A DNA stretch of 64,000 bases from Chitinophaga sancti (GTDB taxonomy: Bacteria; Bacteroidota; Bacteroidia; Chitinophagales; Chitinophagaceae): NCBI RefSeq assembly GCF_034424315.1, contig NZ_CP139972.1:3348001-3412000 (forward strand), in the 5' to 3' direction. The translations under genes were made by a program, and so were the position numbers. Under the pieces are notes generated by a model. It saw nothing but the letters and a program-made list of their open reading frames with translations, searched no databases and was not told where the DNA came from. Positions 1-9,686 of this stretch are shown here, piece after piece (within the stretch, counting starts at the first letter, position 1; each line of letters opens with the position of its first letter).

Positions 1-2515
1 ATACCTGTCCGCTGGAAGGGGCGGCTGCAGATACTTTCACACCCTGTACCTTACTGGCATTCCAGATGGCCAGGGAACTATCAGCATACAATGTGCCGGT
101 AGTAGTATTTAACTTAATTGAATTATCTAAAGTTATTTCCTGTGCAACTCCGGCACCTGTTGTATATCTGCCCAGCAGTTTCTGCGTATTCACGCCCTGA
201 ATATCGCTAATACCCAAAGCCCTGAAAGTTGGTGCTGCAGCCACACCGGTGGATGGTCCTGCAAATACGGTATTTGCTGTTTGGTTATTAAACGTAACAC
301 CCAGGGTACCATTTGCCACCAATGGATTGTTACTTACGCTAAATATAGAAGGCATGGTCAAACCTACTGATGTCAGACCAGTAGCAGAAGCACTTGGTGT
401 AGCCCAGGTAAGATTTGTTCCATTGCTTGTTAACACCTGACCGGATGTACCGATGGTTGTCAAACCAGTACCACCCTGAGATACAGGCACCGTGCCTGTG
501 ATCTGGGAAAATGGTAAGGAAGGTATATCAGCTGCGGCAAGTGCTCGGAAAGTTGGTGTACCACCTGCAGCGGGAGCAGCAAATACAGTACCTCCTGTTT
601 GAGATGCCAGTGTTGCAGCTATCGTTCCGTTTACGGTAAGCGGAGAACCAGTCACCGTGAACAGAGAAGCTGGCAAAGTCAAACCTACTGATGTCAAACC
701 ATTATCAGCCGCCGCTGACCAGTTGGTGCCATCATATTTTAATACCTGGTTGGTAGCAGGAGTTCCCGGAGCAACCCTGATCCCTTGCAGCTTGCTGGCA
801 TTCCATATTGCCAGTGCACTATCAGCATACAGGTTACCACCTGCTGTAAATTTCAAAGTATTGTCCAGGCCAATTTCCTGCGCAACGCCAGCTGTTCCGG
901 CATATCTACCTAATAATTTAGAAGCACTTACATTCTGGATCTTTGCATAGGTGACGGCACTGTTTGCGATGGTATTTGCACCACTCGCACCCGTCACATC
1001 TCCAGCCAGTGTAACCGAAGGCGTTACATAAGATAAACTGGTTCCGTTAGATGCTAAAACAGTTCCATTTGCACCTACTGCTGTCAAACCTGTTCCTCCC
1101 TGTGCTACAGGCACAGTGCCTGTGATCTGGGAAAATGGCAAGGCTGGAATATCAGCAGCTACGAGTGAACGGAAAGTTGGTGTACCACCTGCAGCGGGAG
1201 CAGCAAATACAGTACCTCCCGTTTGAGATGCCAGCGCAGCAGAGATAGTACCATTTGATGTCAGTGGTGAATTCGTTACTGTAAAAAGAGAGGGTAATGA
1301 TAATCCAACAGAGGTCAGACCAGCATTATCGTCTGCAGCAGGAACCCAGGCATTGCCAACGGCATCATATTTTAATACCTGTCCATTGGTCGGTGCTGCC
1401 AGTGATACTTTTATACTTTGAATTTTACTCGCATTATATACACCCAGTGTAGTATCTACATATAGGTAACCACTGGTCATCATTTTTAATGTTCTGTCCA
1501 TTGCCACTTCCTGACCAGTGCCGGTGCCGTTGGAATACCGGCCTATCAGGCGTTGCGTACCAATGGTCATATCAGCAGCTACGAGTGAACGGAAGTCAGG
1601 TACAGCCGCAGTAGAACCTGTAGATGGACCTGCAAAAACAAGATTAGGTGACTGCGTACTTGTACCAATTGTAAATGTACCATTTGCTGTTAGCGTAGCC
1701 GGAGATACCGTCAGGAAAGAAGGCACAACCAAGCCTATTGATGAAATAGAACCACTGTTATCATCGGCACCGGGTGCCCAGGTAGTACCATTCCATTTCA
1801 ATACCTGGCCAGAAGTTGCTCCTGCCTGTGCAATCTTGGTGCCTGTTACAGCTCCGTTTGCAATCGTTGGATTAGGATAGGTTCCTGAGAGATCACCACC
1901 AGCCGTACCAACCGGCGGTAAACCGGTTAGTTGTTTTTTCAGCAGTTTGCCACCATCAATGAGGAGTACGCTATCCTTTGTATTATCTATATTGATGCCT
2001 GTCAGGTATACATCCTGGTTGGCAGTCAATGTATTGGTAAATGTCTTGGCGCCTGCCAGGGTCTGTGCACTGGTGTTCACAAAACCACTATTGGTGGTAG
2101 TTGCATCCGGTATATTTAAGGTATGAATACCTGCAGCAGATGAAAAGCCTAACGCAGCGGCCGTATTTGTAGTGGCCAGTGACTGTATGGCAATCGTTTG
2201 CCCGTTCATGCTGGTAATGGCATAACCTTCAGGCAGCAGGGGTCGCCAGTGCCCGTTACTACGAATACACAAACTATTGTTCAGTGTCAGGTAGATGATC
2301 ATACCATCAGGAGCAGTGGCGATAGGGCCTGATGTAGTATCAGAAATCCGGGGAAGTAGCAAACCCTGAGATTTACTTTCCAGTTCCAGCAACGCTGATT
2401 TTTGCTGTGAACTGGGATTATCTCCCAGCTTCAACTGTTGTGCAAACATCAGCGTAGACCAGAACAGGAATACTGGCAATAGTTGAAAGGCTCGGACAAG
2501 GAATTTAGTCTTCAT
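1..2515 (-). CDS. Exported repeat-rich fibre-like protein (C-terminus beyond window)
   Basis: The start is the ATG at 2515; the frame stays open to base 1, so at least 838 residues are present and the C-terminus lies outside. The N-terminus is a signal peptide ending near FWSTLMFAQQ. Next comes a block (KSALLELESKSQGLLLPRIS, then DGMIIYL) shared with the two minus-strand proteins starting at 6396 and 8363. The rest is built from low-complexity modules that recur: GQVLKYDGTNW, LTSVGLTLPS, ASQTGGTVFAAPAAGGTPTF, FRALAAADIPSLPFSQITG and TVPVSQGGTGLT. Two stretches near 470-615 and 1095-1240 are almost identical DNA about 625 bp apart. This composition resembles phage tail-fibre or adhesin shafts. 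A surface role is inferred; no catalytic domain is seen. It is the last gene in this window of a minus-strand run of four. Confidence 0.8.
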   Translation of the reverse strand, partial: MKTKFLVRAFQLLPVFLFWSTLMFAQQLKLGDNPSSQQKSALLELESKSQGLLLPRISDTTSGPIATAPDGMIIYLTLNNSLCIRSNGHWRPLLPEGYAITSMNGQTIAIQSLATTNTAAALGFSSAAGIHTLNIPDATTTNSGFVNTSAQTLAGAKTFTNTLTANQDVYLTGINIDNTKDSVLLIDGGKLLKKQLTGLPPVGTAGGDLSGTYPNPTIANGAVTGTKIAQAGATSGQVLKWNGTTWAPGADDNSGSISSIGLVVPSFLTVSPATLTANGTFTIGTSTQSPNLVFAGPSTGSTAAVPDFRSLVAADMTIGTQRLIGRYSNGTGTGQEVAMDRTLKMMTSGYLYVDTTLGVYNASKIQSIKVSLAAPTNGQVLKYDAVGNAWVPAADDNAGLTSVGLSLPSLFTVTNSPLTSNGTISAALASQTGGTVFAAPAAGGTPTFRSLVAADIPALPFSQITGTVPVAQGGTGLTAVGANGTVLASNGTSLSYVTPSVTLAGDVTGASGANTIANSAVTYAKIQNVSASKLLGRYAGTAGVAQEIGLDNTLKFTAGGNLYADSALAIWNASKLQGIRVAPGTPATNQVLKYDGTNWSAAADNGLTSVGLTLPASLFTVTGSPLTVNGTIAATLASQTGGTVFAAPAAGGTPTFRALAAADIPSLPFSQITGTVPVSQGGTGLTTIGTSGQVLTSNGTNLTWATPSASATGLTSVGLTMPSIFSVSNNPLVANGTLGVTFNNQTANTVFAGPSTGVAAAPTFRALGISDIQGVNTQKLLGRYTTGAGVAQEITLDNSIKLNTTTGTLYADSSLAIWNASKVQGVKVSAAAPSSGQV

Positions 2516-2654
2516 AATATATTACCCAGGTTTAAATACAGCACCGGTAAATATGACTAAGAAAGCAGGCAGGGTTTTTTATACGCCCCACTTACTTTCT
2601 TCGCCAGTTATTCAGATGTCTGTATTTAGTTTCAATTCATTTTCTGTTGTCTTA

Positions 2655-4223
2655 TCAATGTGCAATCACTATTATCTTGCAGGTATACACCTCTTTCTGC
2701 GTCTCTTTATCCTTCAGAACCAGGAAGTAAGTACCGGCTGGTAAATTGTGTACTTCCACATCTCCTATTCCTGTAATCTCCTGTTTACGCATCACCTGAC
2801 CCCATACATCGTACAATTGCATAGTCAACGTTTTCTTGATTCCTCTTACGTTGATCTTGAAATCGCCCCAGTTCGGGTTCGGATAAACAGTTACAGCAAC
2901 CAGCGGTCCTACTTCTCTCACATCGGAGTAGACGTATTTGCCGGTTTTTGACACTGCCTTGATGCGATAATAGCTCCATCCATCGTAGTCATTTGTATCC
3001 TGATAATAGTAACTCAATTTCGTTGTGCTGTTTCCATTAGGTGCTTTCGTGGCTACAGTACCTACCTTCGTAAAGGTTTCTTCGTTATCCAGTCTGCGCT
3101 CTACTTCAAACACATACATATTCGTCTCTCTGTTGGTGATCCATACCAGGTCAACCAGTGAGATACTTACACGGTAAGCGTTGAAGTCAATAATCGTAGC
3201 CGGAGAATAACTGTTGGTATAGTTAGTCTTTTTAGCGAAGTAAGCATTCAGACCAATCCCCCCGAATCCACGGGAATGCATGGTAGCTGAAGAAGCCATC
3301 GCAGCAGTGGTAAGAGATCCCGCAGTCATGTTATCATTTACACTGTAACGGTGCTCCCACTGGCTATCCTGGAATAAAGAGATGTAACTCTCATTCCTGC
3401 TTAAATTATATTCACCTCCTTCATCACTATCCATATGCTGCAGGGTAATGGCTGTTTTGCCGGTTCCCCCCAGCTCCTCTCCTATATTCCATGTCTTGTA
3501 AACAACGGTATCATATATAGTTGTACCGGAACTTGCATATTGATATACACTATCAAACACGCGGGCATGAAAATCTTCCGGATTTCCTTCGTACTGCACG
3601 GCTGCAGGTGAATAATTTGCAGGTGTGCTACCTATTGGGAACATCACCTGTCCTGCGGCGCTGGAGAGTTTGGAACGATACAGGAATCCGCCGGTGGAGC
3701 CTGTACCGGTTACGATGAAACGTTTGTCAGAATAACCGGAGATAGTACCTGTATTGGTCTCTCCTACCATGAGGTTTTGCCCGTTCAGATAAATCAGCCC
3801 GTTAGACAGGCTAAGGTTATTTCTAATCTTCAGGTCATTGAGGGTATAAAAGATCACACCATCCGGGTTATTAACATCTACGTTTGGAAAGCTTGCTCCA
3901 ATTTTCGCAGCTACATTGAACCCACCGGAAACAGTTTGTTGGCCGCTTCTACCTGCAAAACGGAAAAAGCCCCCGGTGCCCTGAAGCCCAGAGGTGCTCT
4001 CGTCTTTTAATGATGCGTTAAACCCGTTCGTCCAAACTTTACCATAGAAGAAAAGATTAGCGTTCGGGCTCGATCCTAATGACCCTTCATTCGTTATGTC
4101 GCCAAATACTCCGACGTTACCGAAATTCCATACCTCGGCACTGGCAGAAATATAAGCTGCCTGCTGACCAAAGCATAGATTAAGCATAACACTCAGGAGC
4201 AATGTGGTAAAAAATAACTTCAT
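2655..4223 (-). CDS. Secreted protein with C-terminal T9SS type A sorting domain
   Basis: I chose the start at 4223 (MKLFFTTLLLSVMLNLCFGQ) because it gives a clean signal peptide and lies 1 base after the TGA of the upstream gene; an upstream in-frame ATG would overlap that gene by about 70 bases. The product is 522 residues. The body is beta-rich with no recognised enzyme domain. The last ~80 residues carry VYPNPNWGDFKIN, LYDVWGQ and LPAGTYFLVLKD, the usual blocks of the type IX secretion (Por) C-terminal sorting domain. The protein is therefore probably exported by T9SS and anchored on or released from the cell surface. Its position among fibre-like genes suggests a common surface structure. 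That link is inference. Confidence 0.85.
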   Translation of the reverse strand: MKLFFTTLLLSVMLNLCFGQQAAYISASAEVWNFGNVGVFGDITNEGSLGSSPNANLFFYGKVWTNGFNASLKDESTSGLQGTGGFFRFAGRSGQQTVSGGFNVAAKIGASFPNVDVNNPDGVIFYTLNDLKIRNNLSLSNGLIYLNGQNLMVGETNTGTISGYSDKRFIVTGTGSTGGFLYRSKLSSAAGQVMFPIGSTPANYSPAAVQYEGNPEDFHARVFDSVYQYASSGTTIYDTVVYKTWNIGEELGGTGKTAITLQHMDSDEGGEYNLSRNESYISLFQDSQWEHRYSVNDNMTAGSLTTAAMASSATMHSRGFGGIGLNAYFAKKTNYTNSYSPATIIDFNAYRVSISLVDLVWITNRETNMYVFEVERRLDNEETFTKVGTVATKAPNGNSTTKLSYYYQDTNDYDGWSYYRIKAVSKTGKYVYSDVREVGPLVAVTVYPNPNWGDFKINVRGIKKTLTMQLYDVWGQVMRKQEITGIGDVEVHNLPAGTYFLVLKDKETQKEVYTCKIIVIAH

Positions 4224-4224
4224 G

Positions 4225-6396
4225 TCAAGTATCGTTTGTCTTGAAATAGATATTGGTAGAAGCCTTTTGAATAATGATCCAATAGTTATGAGCACCATCC
4301 GCCTGTAAAGTCACGGAGTGCTGACCATACAGCCAGCAGCTGGAACCGCCCTGCCCTATTGTATCTGATCCTGAAGGTTTTATTTCCACGTTACCGGAAC
4401 CGGAACCACCAATCTGGTTAACTACAATGTATACTCTGCCATTACAGGTTTTAGCCTCAGGCAGCGTAACAGTTACGTTAGAAGGGAACTGCCACTTCAT
4501 GGACCTGAAAGCCACTGTGTACATGGTACCATCCAGTGTTAAAGTGGAGGGAATCTCATTATCCTGATAACTGAGCAATGCAGTGGTTACCCCTCCTGCA
4601 CTTGCCGGTGTAGCCGGCACCCAGTTCGTTCCATTGTATGTTAATACCTGTCCGGTAGTGGGTGCAGTTGTTGCAATTGTTTTGCCCTGTAACTGATTCG
4701 CATTCCAGACAGCACTTGTATTATTCGCTTTAACAGATCCGCTGGCAATGCTGAGTGTAGCAGCATCATACCCCATGGTGGCAATGTCTCCGCTGGTGCT
4801 GTTACGGCCTAATAAATTATCAGGTATACCTGTGCTACCCGTCAATCGCATGGTACCTCTTACATCCAAAGTCTGTGCAGGAGTCACACCAGCCATATTG
4901 ATACCTACTTTCTTTGACTGCATGCGCATCATCTCAGTATAGGATGAATCCACGTAGTAGTAGCTTTTGAATAAGATAGGTTCATCGCCATCATCACCGA
5001 TAATGAAATCAAAACCACCATTATTACTGGTACCTGTAGCACCCAGTTCAAAAAAATCGGTTCCCGCAGCCGGACCCTTCACACGAAAATTACCATCACT
5101 GTTTGTCCAGAATTTTGGTTTGTAAAACTGTACTGTACTGGGTACATCAAATTGCAAAGCAGATCTTACAAACGTGACGCTTTCATCTGCATTTGTATAT
5201 TCCGGATAATTCTGTACTAAGCCTAAAGTAGCACGGCGACCAAATTCCAGGAAAGAAGTATTGTTGGATTTGATCACCATCTTTACATCATTGGTCGTAC
5301 CGAGGAATTGCGTATTGGCATTTACATTTCCGTTACCAGTGATCAGCCAGTTATTGGCAGATGCATTAGAAGTGACTACCACATCGCCGTTGGCATTTAC
5401 CGCAAGTGTATTAGCAAGGGGAGTTTGTAAAGTAGCTGCTCCCAGACCAGTCAGGCGTAAACCGGAAAGGCCGCTGGCAGCAGTTGTGCCTCCTATTTCG
5501 GCAGTATTATTGGGAGTACCGGTAATCCCTACACCGAGTTTAGTGCCAATGGATCCATTACCACTGATTGAGAAACTGGCCGTTTGAGTACCGCTTGATA
5601 TATTTTGAATATAGTTAGATGCTAATGATGGAATATCAGCAGCAACCAATGCACGGAAAGAAGGTGCACCTGCCGCTCCTGCCGGGGCTGCGAATACTGT
5701 ATTAGCTGCCTGAGAGTTGAAGGTACCAGACAATGTACCGGTTGATGTGACAGGGCTTCCACTTACTGAGAATACTGAAGAAGGTAAGGACAATGCAACG
5801 GAAGTAACAGAACCATTACTACCCACAGCTTTTGGAATCCAGCTACTGGAAGCTGCATCCCATGTCAGTACTTGCTGATCAGCAGGGGCGGTAGTGGCTA
5901 TGTTGCGGCCTTGTAACTGGGCCGCATTCCACAAATTAGAAGTATTCAAAGCTGAGATAACACCTGCACCGGATAAATTGATTCCGGTACCGGCACTGAA
6001 CGCCGCTCTTGATCTGGCGTCAGTATAATAAAGATTGACAGATTCAGAAATATTGTTGGTGGTTAATGTAACTGCAGGACCTGTTTGTCCATTTACAGAT
6101 GAAATAGCGTTGGTTTCGTCTACGAGTTTTTTCCATGTTCCATTTTTGCGGATATATAATAATTTGTCAGGAACATAATATATAATCATACCATCTGGAG
6201 CAGCATTGAGCGGGGCGATAGTATAGTCGGTAATTCTTGGTAGTAATAGTCCTTGTTTATCACTATTCAGGTCCAGCAGTGCTGACTTTTCAATTGTAGT
6301 CGGGTTTTTCCCCAACTTCAATTGCTGTGCATCTGCAAATGCTGCAATCAGCAGAAACAGGCACAATAGCACACGCTGGTTTGAGAATGTTGTCAT
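4225..6396 (-). CDS. Exported fibre-like protein, 723 aa
   Basis: It starts with a signal peptide (LLCLFLLIAAFADAQQ) followed by the family block LKLGKNPTTIEKSALLDLNS, QGLLLPRITD and DGMIIYY. The middle has modules such as LQGRNIATTAPADQQVLTWD, LPSSVFSVSGSPVTSTGTLS and FRALVAADIPSLASNYIQ, shared with the protein starting at 2515. The C-terminal region (GRVYIVVNQIGG, VEIKPSGSDTIGQGGSS, LQADGAHNYWIIIQ) matches in pattern the C-terminus of the protein starting at 8363. It looks like a shaft plus a distal knob. Gaps to neighbours are 89 bases upstream and 1 base downstream, consistent with co-transcription. Phage-like tail fibre, adhesin or cell-surface filament are all possible; I cannot tell which. 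Confidence 0.8.
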   Translation of the reverse strand: MTTFSNQRVLLCLFLLIAAFADAQQLKLGKNPTTIEKSALLDLNSDKQGLLLPRITDYTIAPLNAAPDGMIIYYVPDKLLYIRKNGTWKKLVDETNAISSVNGQTGPAVTLTTNNISESVNLYYTDARSRAAFSAGTGINLSGAGVISALNTSNLWNAAQLQGRNIATTAPADQQVLTWDAASSSWIPKAVGSNGSVTSVALSLPSSVFSVSGSPVTSTGTLSGTFNSQAANTVFAAPAGAAGAPSFRALVAADIPSLASNYIQNISSGTQTASFSISGNGSIGTKLGVGITGTPNNTAEIGGTTAASGLSGLRLTGLGAATLQTPLANTLAVNANGDVVVTSNASANNWLITGNGNVNANTQFLGTTNDVKMVIKSNNTSFLEFGRRATLGLVQNYPEYTNADESVTFVRSALQFDVPSTVQFYKPKFWTNSDGNFRVKGPAAGTDFFELGATGTSNNGGFDFIIGDDGDEPILFKSYYYVDSSYTEMMRMQSKKVGINMAGVTPAQTLDVRGTMRLTGSTGIPDNLLGRNSTSGDIATMGYDAATLSIASGSVKANNTSAVWNANQLQGKTIATTAPTTGQVLTYNGTNWVPATPASAGGVTTALLSYQDNEIPSTLTLDGTMYTVAFRSMKWQFPSNVTVTLPEAKTCNGRVYIVVNQIGGSGSGNVEIKPSGSDTIGQGGSSCWLYGQHSVTLQADGAHNYWIIIQKASTNIYFKTNDT

Positions 6397-6485
6397 AGGT
6401 ATTAATTGGTTTCACGGATACGGGCTCACAAAAGACATTATACAGGAGCAGCATAACTGCTGCTCCTGTAATAAAATCTTATCCC

Positions 6486-8363
6486 TTATTTCTTGATAAT
6501 ATACCAGTTAGTACCATCAGTTTGAACGGTAATGAAAGTCCAGTCGTTGTAGATAACATAGCTTGAACCACCTTCGATGCTGTTAGCACCTGGCATGATG
6601 GTCACTGCTTTGTCAATATCACCACCAGTTTTCTTGATAGTGTAGATACGACCCTGGATACCAGCTGCAGGAGCAGGCAGTGTGATAGTGAAAGCACCTG
6701 CAGTAGCATCTGCAAGGATAGTGTTATCAGCACCAGTTACAGTATAAGCAGCAGTTACGGTTTTGATAGTCATCGCTACAGAACCATTCACCTGCAGGGT
6801 AGAGTTAGCTACACCTGTAGAACCAATTGCAACACTGTCAGCATAAGATTTGCTACCAGCGAAAGATTGTCTTTCAGTAGAAACAACACCTCGTTGAACA
6901 GCAGTGTGTGTAGCATCAAGTGCGCTTGCATTTGGCAGGTTGAAAGTAACAGTCTTGGCAGTACCGTCTGCTACGATATTGAAGTCTGTACCAGCTGTAT
7001 TAGCAAGCAATTCCACATCGCTACCACCAGTAGAAGTAGCACCGGTTTTGATCAGTGTGATTGCATTTGCAATAGCATCAAATGAGAAGGATTTTACTTC
7101 CACATTTTTAGTAGTTGCATTCTGGATCAGTACATTCAGGTTATTTGTTTCACTGTTTGCAGCAGCAGTGTTCAGTGTTACAGTACCACCCAGTGTAGCA
7201 GCACCGGTTACACCCAAAGTACCGCCAACATTAGCGTTGCCGGCAGTCAGGTTTAAGTTACCTGTAGCCACGTTTACATTACCGGTAGTTACATCCACAC
7301 CGTTATTCAGTGTAGCTTTACCAGTTACATCCAGGGTATTGCCCAGGGTGGTTGCACCGGTTACACCCAAAGTATTGCCCAGGGTAGTAGCACCAGTCAC
7401 ACCTAAAGTGCTGTTCAACGTAGTAGCACCATTTACAGTTACAGTACCGGTGAAGGTTTTAGCACCTGCAAAAGATTGTGCACCAGTAGTTACAATACCA
7501 TTTCTGTCGGTAGATGCTTCGATCAGTGACAGCTCGTATTGCTTGGTGGCAGTATTATAATTGATCATGGCACCTTTCGTAGCATCGAAAGTAGTAGCAG
7601 CAGCAGTGATCAGGTTCGCTACAGTGAGGCTGTTACCAGCTGCCAGGTTCTGGAGGGTAGTCCAGTCAGTCAGGGACATGAAACCATAAGACTTAGTAGA
7701 AGTACCATCCATGATAGGTGCATTGATAGTTACCTGACCATCCGGCGCCTGTGTAGTACTTAAAGTAAGAACAGAGGCATCAACGTTTGTCAGCAGGCTT
7801 TTGAAAGCATAAGCTGGCAAAGATTTCTTTACGATAGTACCATCAGCTTCGATAATCAGTACATCCAGCGCAGCATCAGTGGCAGTAGCTGCAACATTCT
7901 TCAGCTGTACTTTACCGTCAGTCTGTACGCTGATCGCTTCAGTAGCATTTGCACGGATAGAGAGTTTCTGTGCATCAGAAGTACCGACGTAGTCAGTGGT
8001 AGGATTAGTACCTGCATTACCAGCCATACTCCAGTTAGCAGCAACATCAGCAGCACTGGCTATTTTCACCCAGACACCTGCTTTACGCATGTACACACCG
8101 TTATTAGCAGGAACTGCACCGTTCAGGTACACGATCATACCGTCTACAGCATCAGTGCCGATCGCTGTATTGATGGCGGTAAAATCTGTCAGCCTTGGCA
8201 GCAGGAGACCTTGTTTGGTGCTGTTCAGCTCCAGGATGGCAGACTTAGTAATCTGTGAAGGATTATCACCAATTTTCATCTGTGCGTTTGCCGCAGTAGC
8301 TGCCAGGGTGATACCACCAGCCAATAAAAGTTTGCGTGAAACGTTGTGTAAAACTGTTTTCAT
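6486..8363 (-). CDS. Exported fibre-like protein, 625 aa
   Basis: First gene of the minus-strand fibre run. The signal peptide (LLLAGGITLAATAANAQ) precedes the shared block MKIGDNPSQITKSAILELNS, QGLLLPRLTD and DGMIVYL. Around the middle are tandem 12-residue repeats of the type TLGVTGATTLGN, repeated several times. The C-terminus (GRIYTIKKTGGDIDKAVTIM, SIEGGSSYVIYNDW, TVQTDGTNWYIIKK) resembles domains seen at the tip of phage or bacterial fibres. No enzymatic motif is visible. The function is probably structural and extracellular. The tandem repeats could change copy number by recombination. Confidence 0.8.
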   Translation of the reverse strand: MKTVLHNVSRKLLLAGGITLAATAANAQMKIGDNPSQITKSAILELNSTKQGLLLPRLTDFTAINTAIGTDAVDGMIVYLNGAVPANNGVYMRKAGVWVKIASAADVAANWSMAGNAGTNPTTDYVGTSDAQKLSIRANATEAISVQTDGKVQLKNVAATATDAALDVLIIEADGTIVKKSLPAYAFKSLLTNVDASVLTLSTTQAPDGQVTINAPIMDGTSTKSYGFMSLTDWTTLQNLAAGNSLTVANLITAAATTFDATKGAMINYNTATKQYELSLIEASTDRNGIVTTGAQSFAGAKTFTGTVTVNGATTLNSTLGVTGATTLGNTLGVTGATTLGNTLDVTGKATLNNGVDVTTGNVNVATGNLNLTAGNANVGGTLGVTGAATLGGTVTLNTAAANSETNNLNVLIQNATTKNVEVKSFSFDAIANAITLIKTGATSTGGSDVELLANTAGTDFNIVADGTAKTVTFNLPNASALDATHTAVQRGVVSTERQSFAGSKSYADSVAIGSTGVANSTLQVNGSVAMTIKTVTAAYTVTGADNTILADATAGAFTITLPAPAAGIQGRIYTIKKTGGDIDKAVTIMPGANSIEGGSSYVIYNDWTFITVQTDGTNWYIIKK

Positions 8364-9142
8364 ATTAGTATAGGGATAGATAGATTTTAAAATTTATTTA
8401 TTTATCCGATTTCCTTTGATTAATAATTTAGTCTACCTGGCACAACACTATTTATTCCGCTGCACAGATTGGGAGCTTGTCAGGCATTCTAAAGGTTTTC
8501 AATTAAAAAGTGGTTAAAAGAGGTAAAATGTAATGTCCACTGTTATTGTACTGTTCACGAACCTAAATGTAAAAGGCTTTACTATTTCCTATGGCGCAAA
8601 TATCTAATATTAGTAATATTAGTTAAATGACATGAACGTATCATTTTATTCATAAAGACATTTCATATAAACAATTGATTATCATTATAAAAAATATAAA
8701 TATAAATATAACCTGCAAAAACACGCAGGTGGATGCGCCTGAATAGGGGTAAATAGGGCAAAGCAAGCGCAACCAAATAACATTAATGTGTTATGCCCAC
8801 TTCGATTTTCGTTCATTTGGGCTAATTTTAATGATATTTTAAGACAAAATAATATCAATATCCGATAAGGCATACCACTTTTGTAGAAATACTACTACAG
8901 GAATTTTCATATATGATGTGAGGGGCAAATAGGAACAGCGTTTTTTGAGTATGCTTCATTTTTAAGCCGGTTTCAGGTCAATATTCTAACTTAGAAATAT
9001 CGTTCCCAGGAACATTCATTTTGCTCATCCTTCAGCCTGCAAATGATCTTACCTACTTCAACATTATCATGAATTAGTAACTGTATTAGAATTGCAATCC
9101 GTACCTTGCAGGAATAATTTTATAACCCCAAAATTTGTTAAC
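8364..9142. other. Intergenic region between divergent genes
   Basis: This 779-base AT-rich stretch separates the fibre run (minus) from the DUF4242 gene (plus) and should hold both promoters. I see no gene I would defend. A 62-codon frame on the minus strand at 8685-8873 has a biased, unprotein-like composition (YLYLYFL end). No clear -33/-7 pair stands out. Confidence 0.5.
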
Positions 9143-9415
9143 ATGCCAAAATTTGTCATCGAACGGGAGATTCCCGGGGCGGGAGACCTCACCCCTGAGC
9201 AATTACAGGGTATTTCACAAACATCATGTAGTGTATTGAGAGAGCTGGGTCCACAGATTCAGTGGGTACAGAGTTATGTGACTGGAGATAAGATTTTCTG
9301 TATTTACATTTCACCGGATGAGGAGACGATCAGGGAGCATGCGCGAAGAGGAGGATTCCCGGCAAATGCGATTCACAAAATTGTGACGGTGATTGATCCC
9401 ACCACGGCGGAATGA
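9143..9415 (+). CDS. DUF4242 (SCO4226-like) small protein
   Basis: The product is 90 residues from the ATG at 9143 (MPKFVIEREIPGAGDL); an upstream in-frame ATG would add 17 residues that do not fit the family. The fold pattern (FVIEREIPG, SCSVLRELGPQIQWVQSYVT, KIFCIYISPDEETIREHARR, GGFPANAIHKIVTVIDP) matches DUF4242, a ferredoxin-like family whose Streptomyces member SCO4226 binds nickel. The role here is unknown. It is a single-gene unit closed by a strong terminator at 9419-9461. Confidence 0.85.
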   Translation: MPKFVIEREIPGAGDLTPEQLQGISQTSCSVLRELGPQIQWVQSYVTGDKIFCIYISPDEETIREHARRGGFPANAIHKIVTVIDPTTAE

Positions 9416-9418
9416 TTT

Positions 9419-9461
9419 AAAATAACAAAGGCAGCTTCGGGGAAGCTGCCTTTGTTATTTT
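9419..9461 (+). terminator. Rho-independent terminator after DUF4242 gene
   Basis: An almost perfect hairpin: the arm AACAAAGGCAGCTTC and its complement GAAGCTGCCTTTGTT around a short GGG loop, flanked by A- and T-rich tracts. It would work on both strands. Confidence 0.85.
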
Positions 9462-9574
9462 ATAGAATCAATGAGTTGTTGAAATGGAACATCGCTCATT
9501 GTATAAGAGACCCAATTCCTGCCGCTCTCAATTTCTATCAGTAAATTAGTTTGCGGAGTCTCACAAATAATCAT
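9455..9574 (-). CDS. Possible 39-aa protein or gene remnant
   Basis: A minus-strand frame starts at the ATG at 9574, preceded by AAAGG, and ends at 9455 inside the DUF4242 terminator. Its end reads IEIESGRNWVSYTMSDVPFQ then QLIDSIK, which looks more like real protein than random sequence. In-frame stops lie just upstream, so it is either a small gene or the surviving 3' end of a decayed one. I do not recognise the family. Confidence 0.3.
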   Translation of the reverse strand: MIICETPQTNLLIEIESGRNWVSYTMSDVPFQQLIDSIK

Positions 9575-9613
9575 CCTTTAACACTAAAGGGGGGGAATAT
9601 AGATCATTCACCC

Positions 9614-9647
9614 ATAAAAAAACTCCCGGGATGGTATCCCGGGAGCA
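9614..9647 (-). terminator. Terminator of clpC
   Basis: On the minus strand the stem CTCCCGGGA/TCCCGGGAG with a 5-base loop is followed by a run of seven T residues, 40-70 bases past the clpC stop codon. Confidence 0.85.
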
Positions 9648-9686
9648 CTTATTGGAAAACATTACTATCAACTATGGCTTCATTTA

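Noticed and set aside
6904..7560. 218-codon plus-strand frame inside the fibre gene
   Set aside because: It mirrors the repeats of the minus-strand fibre protein.
8685..8873. 62-codon minus-strand frame in the 8.4-9.1 kb gap
   Set aside because: Composition is not protein-like and there is no start context or neighbour support.
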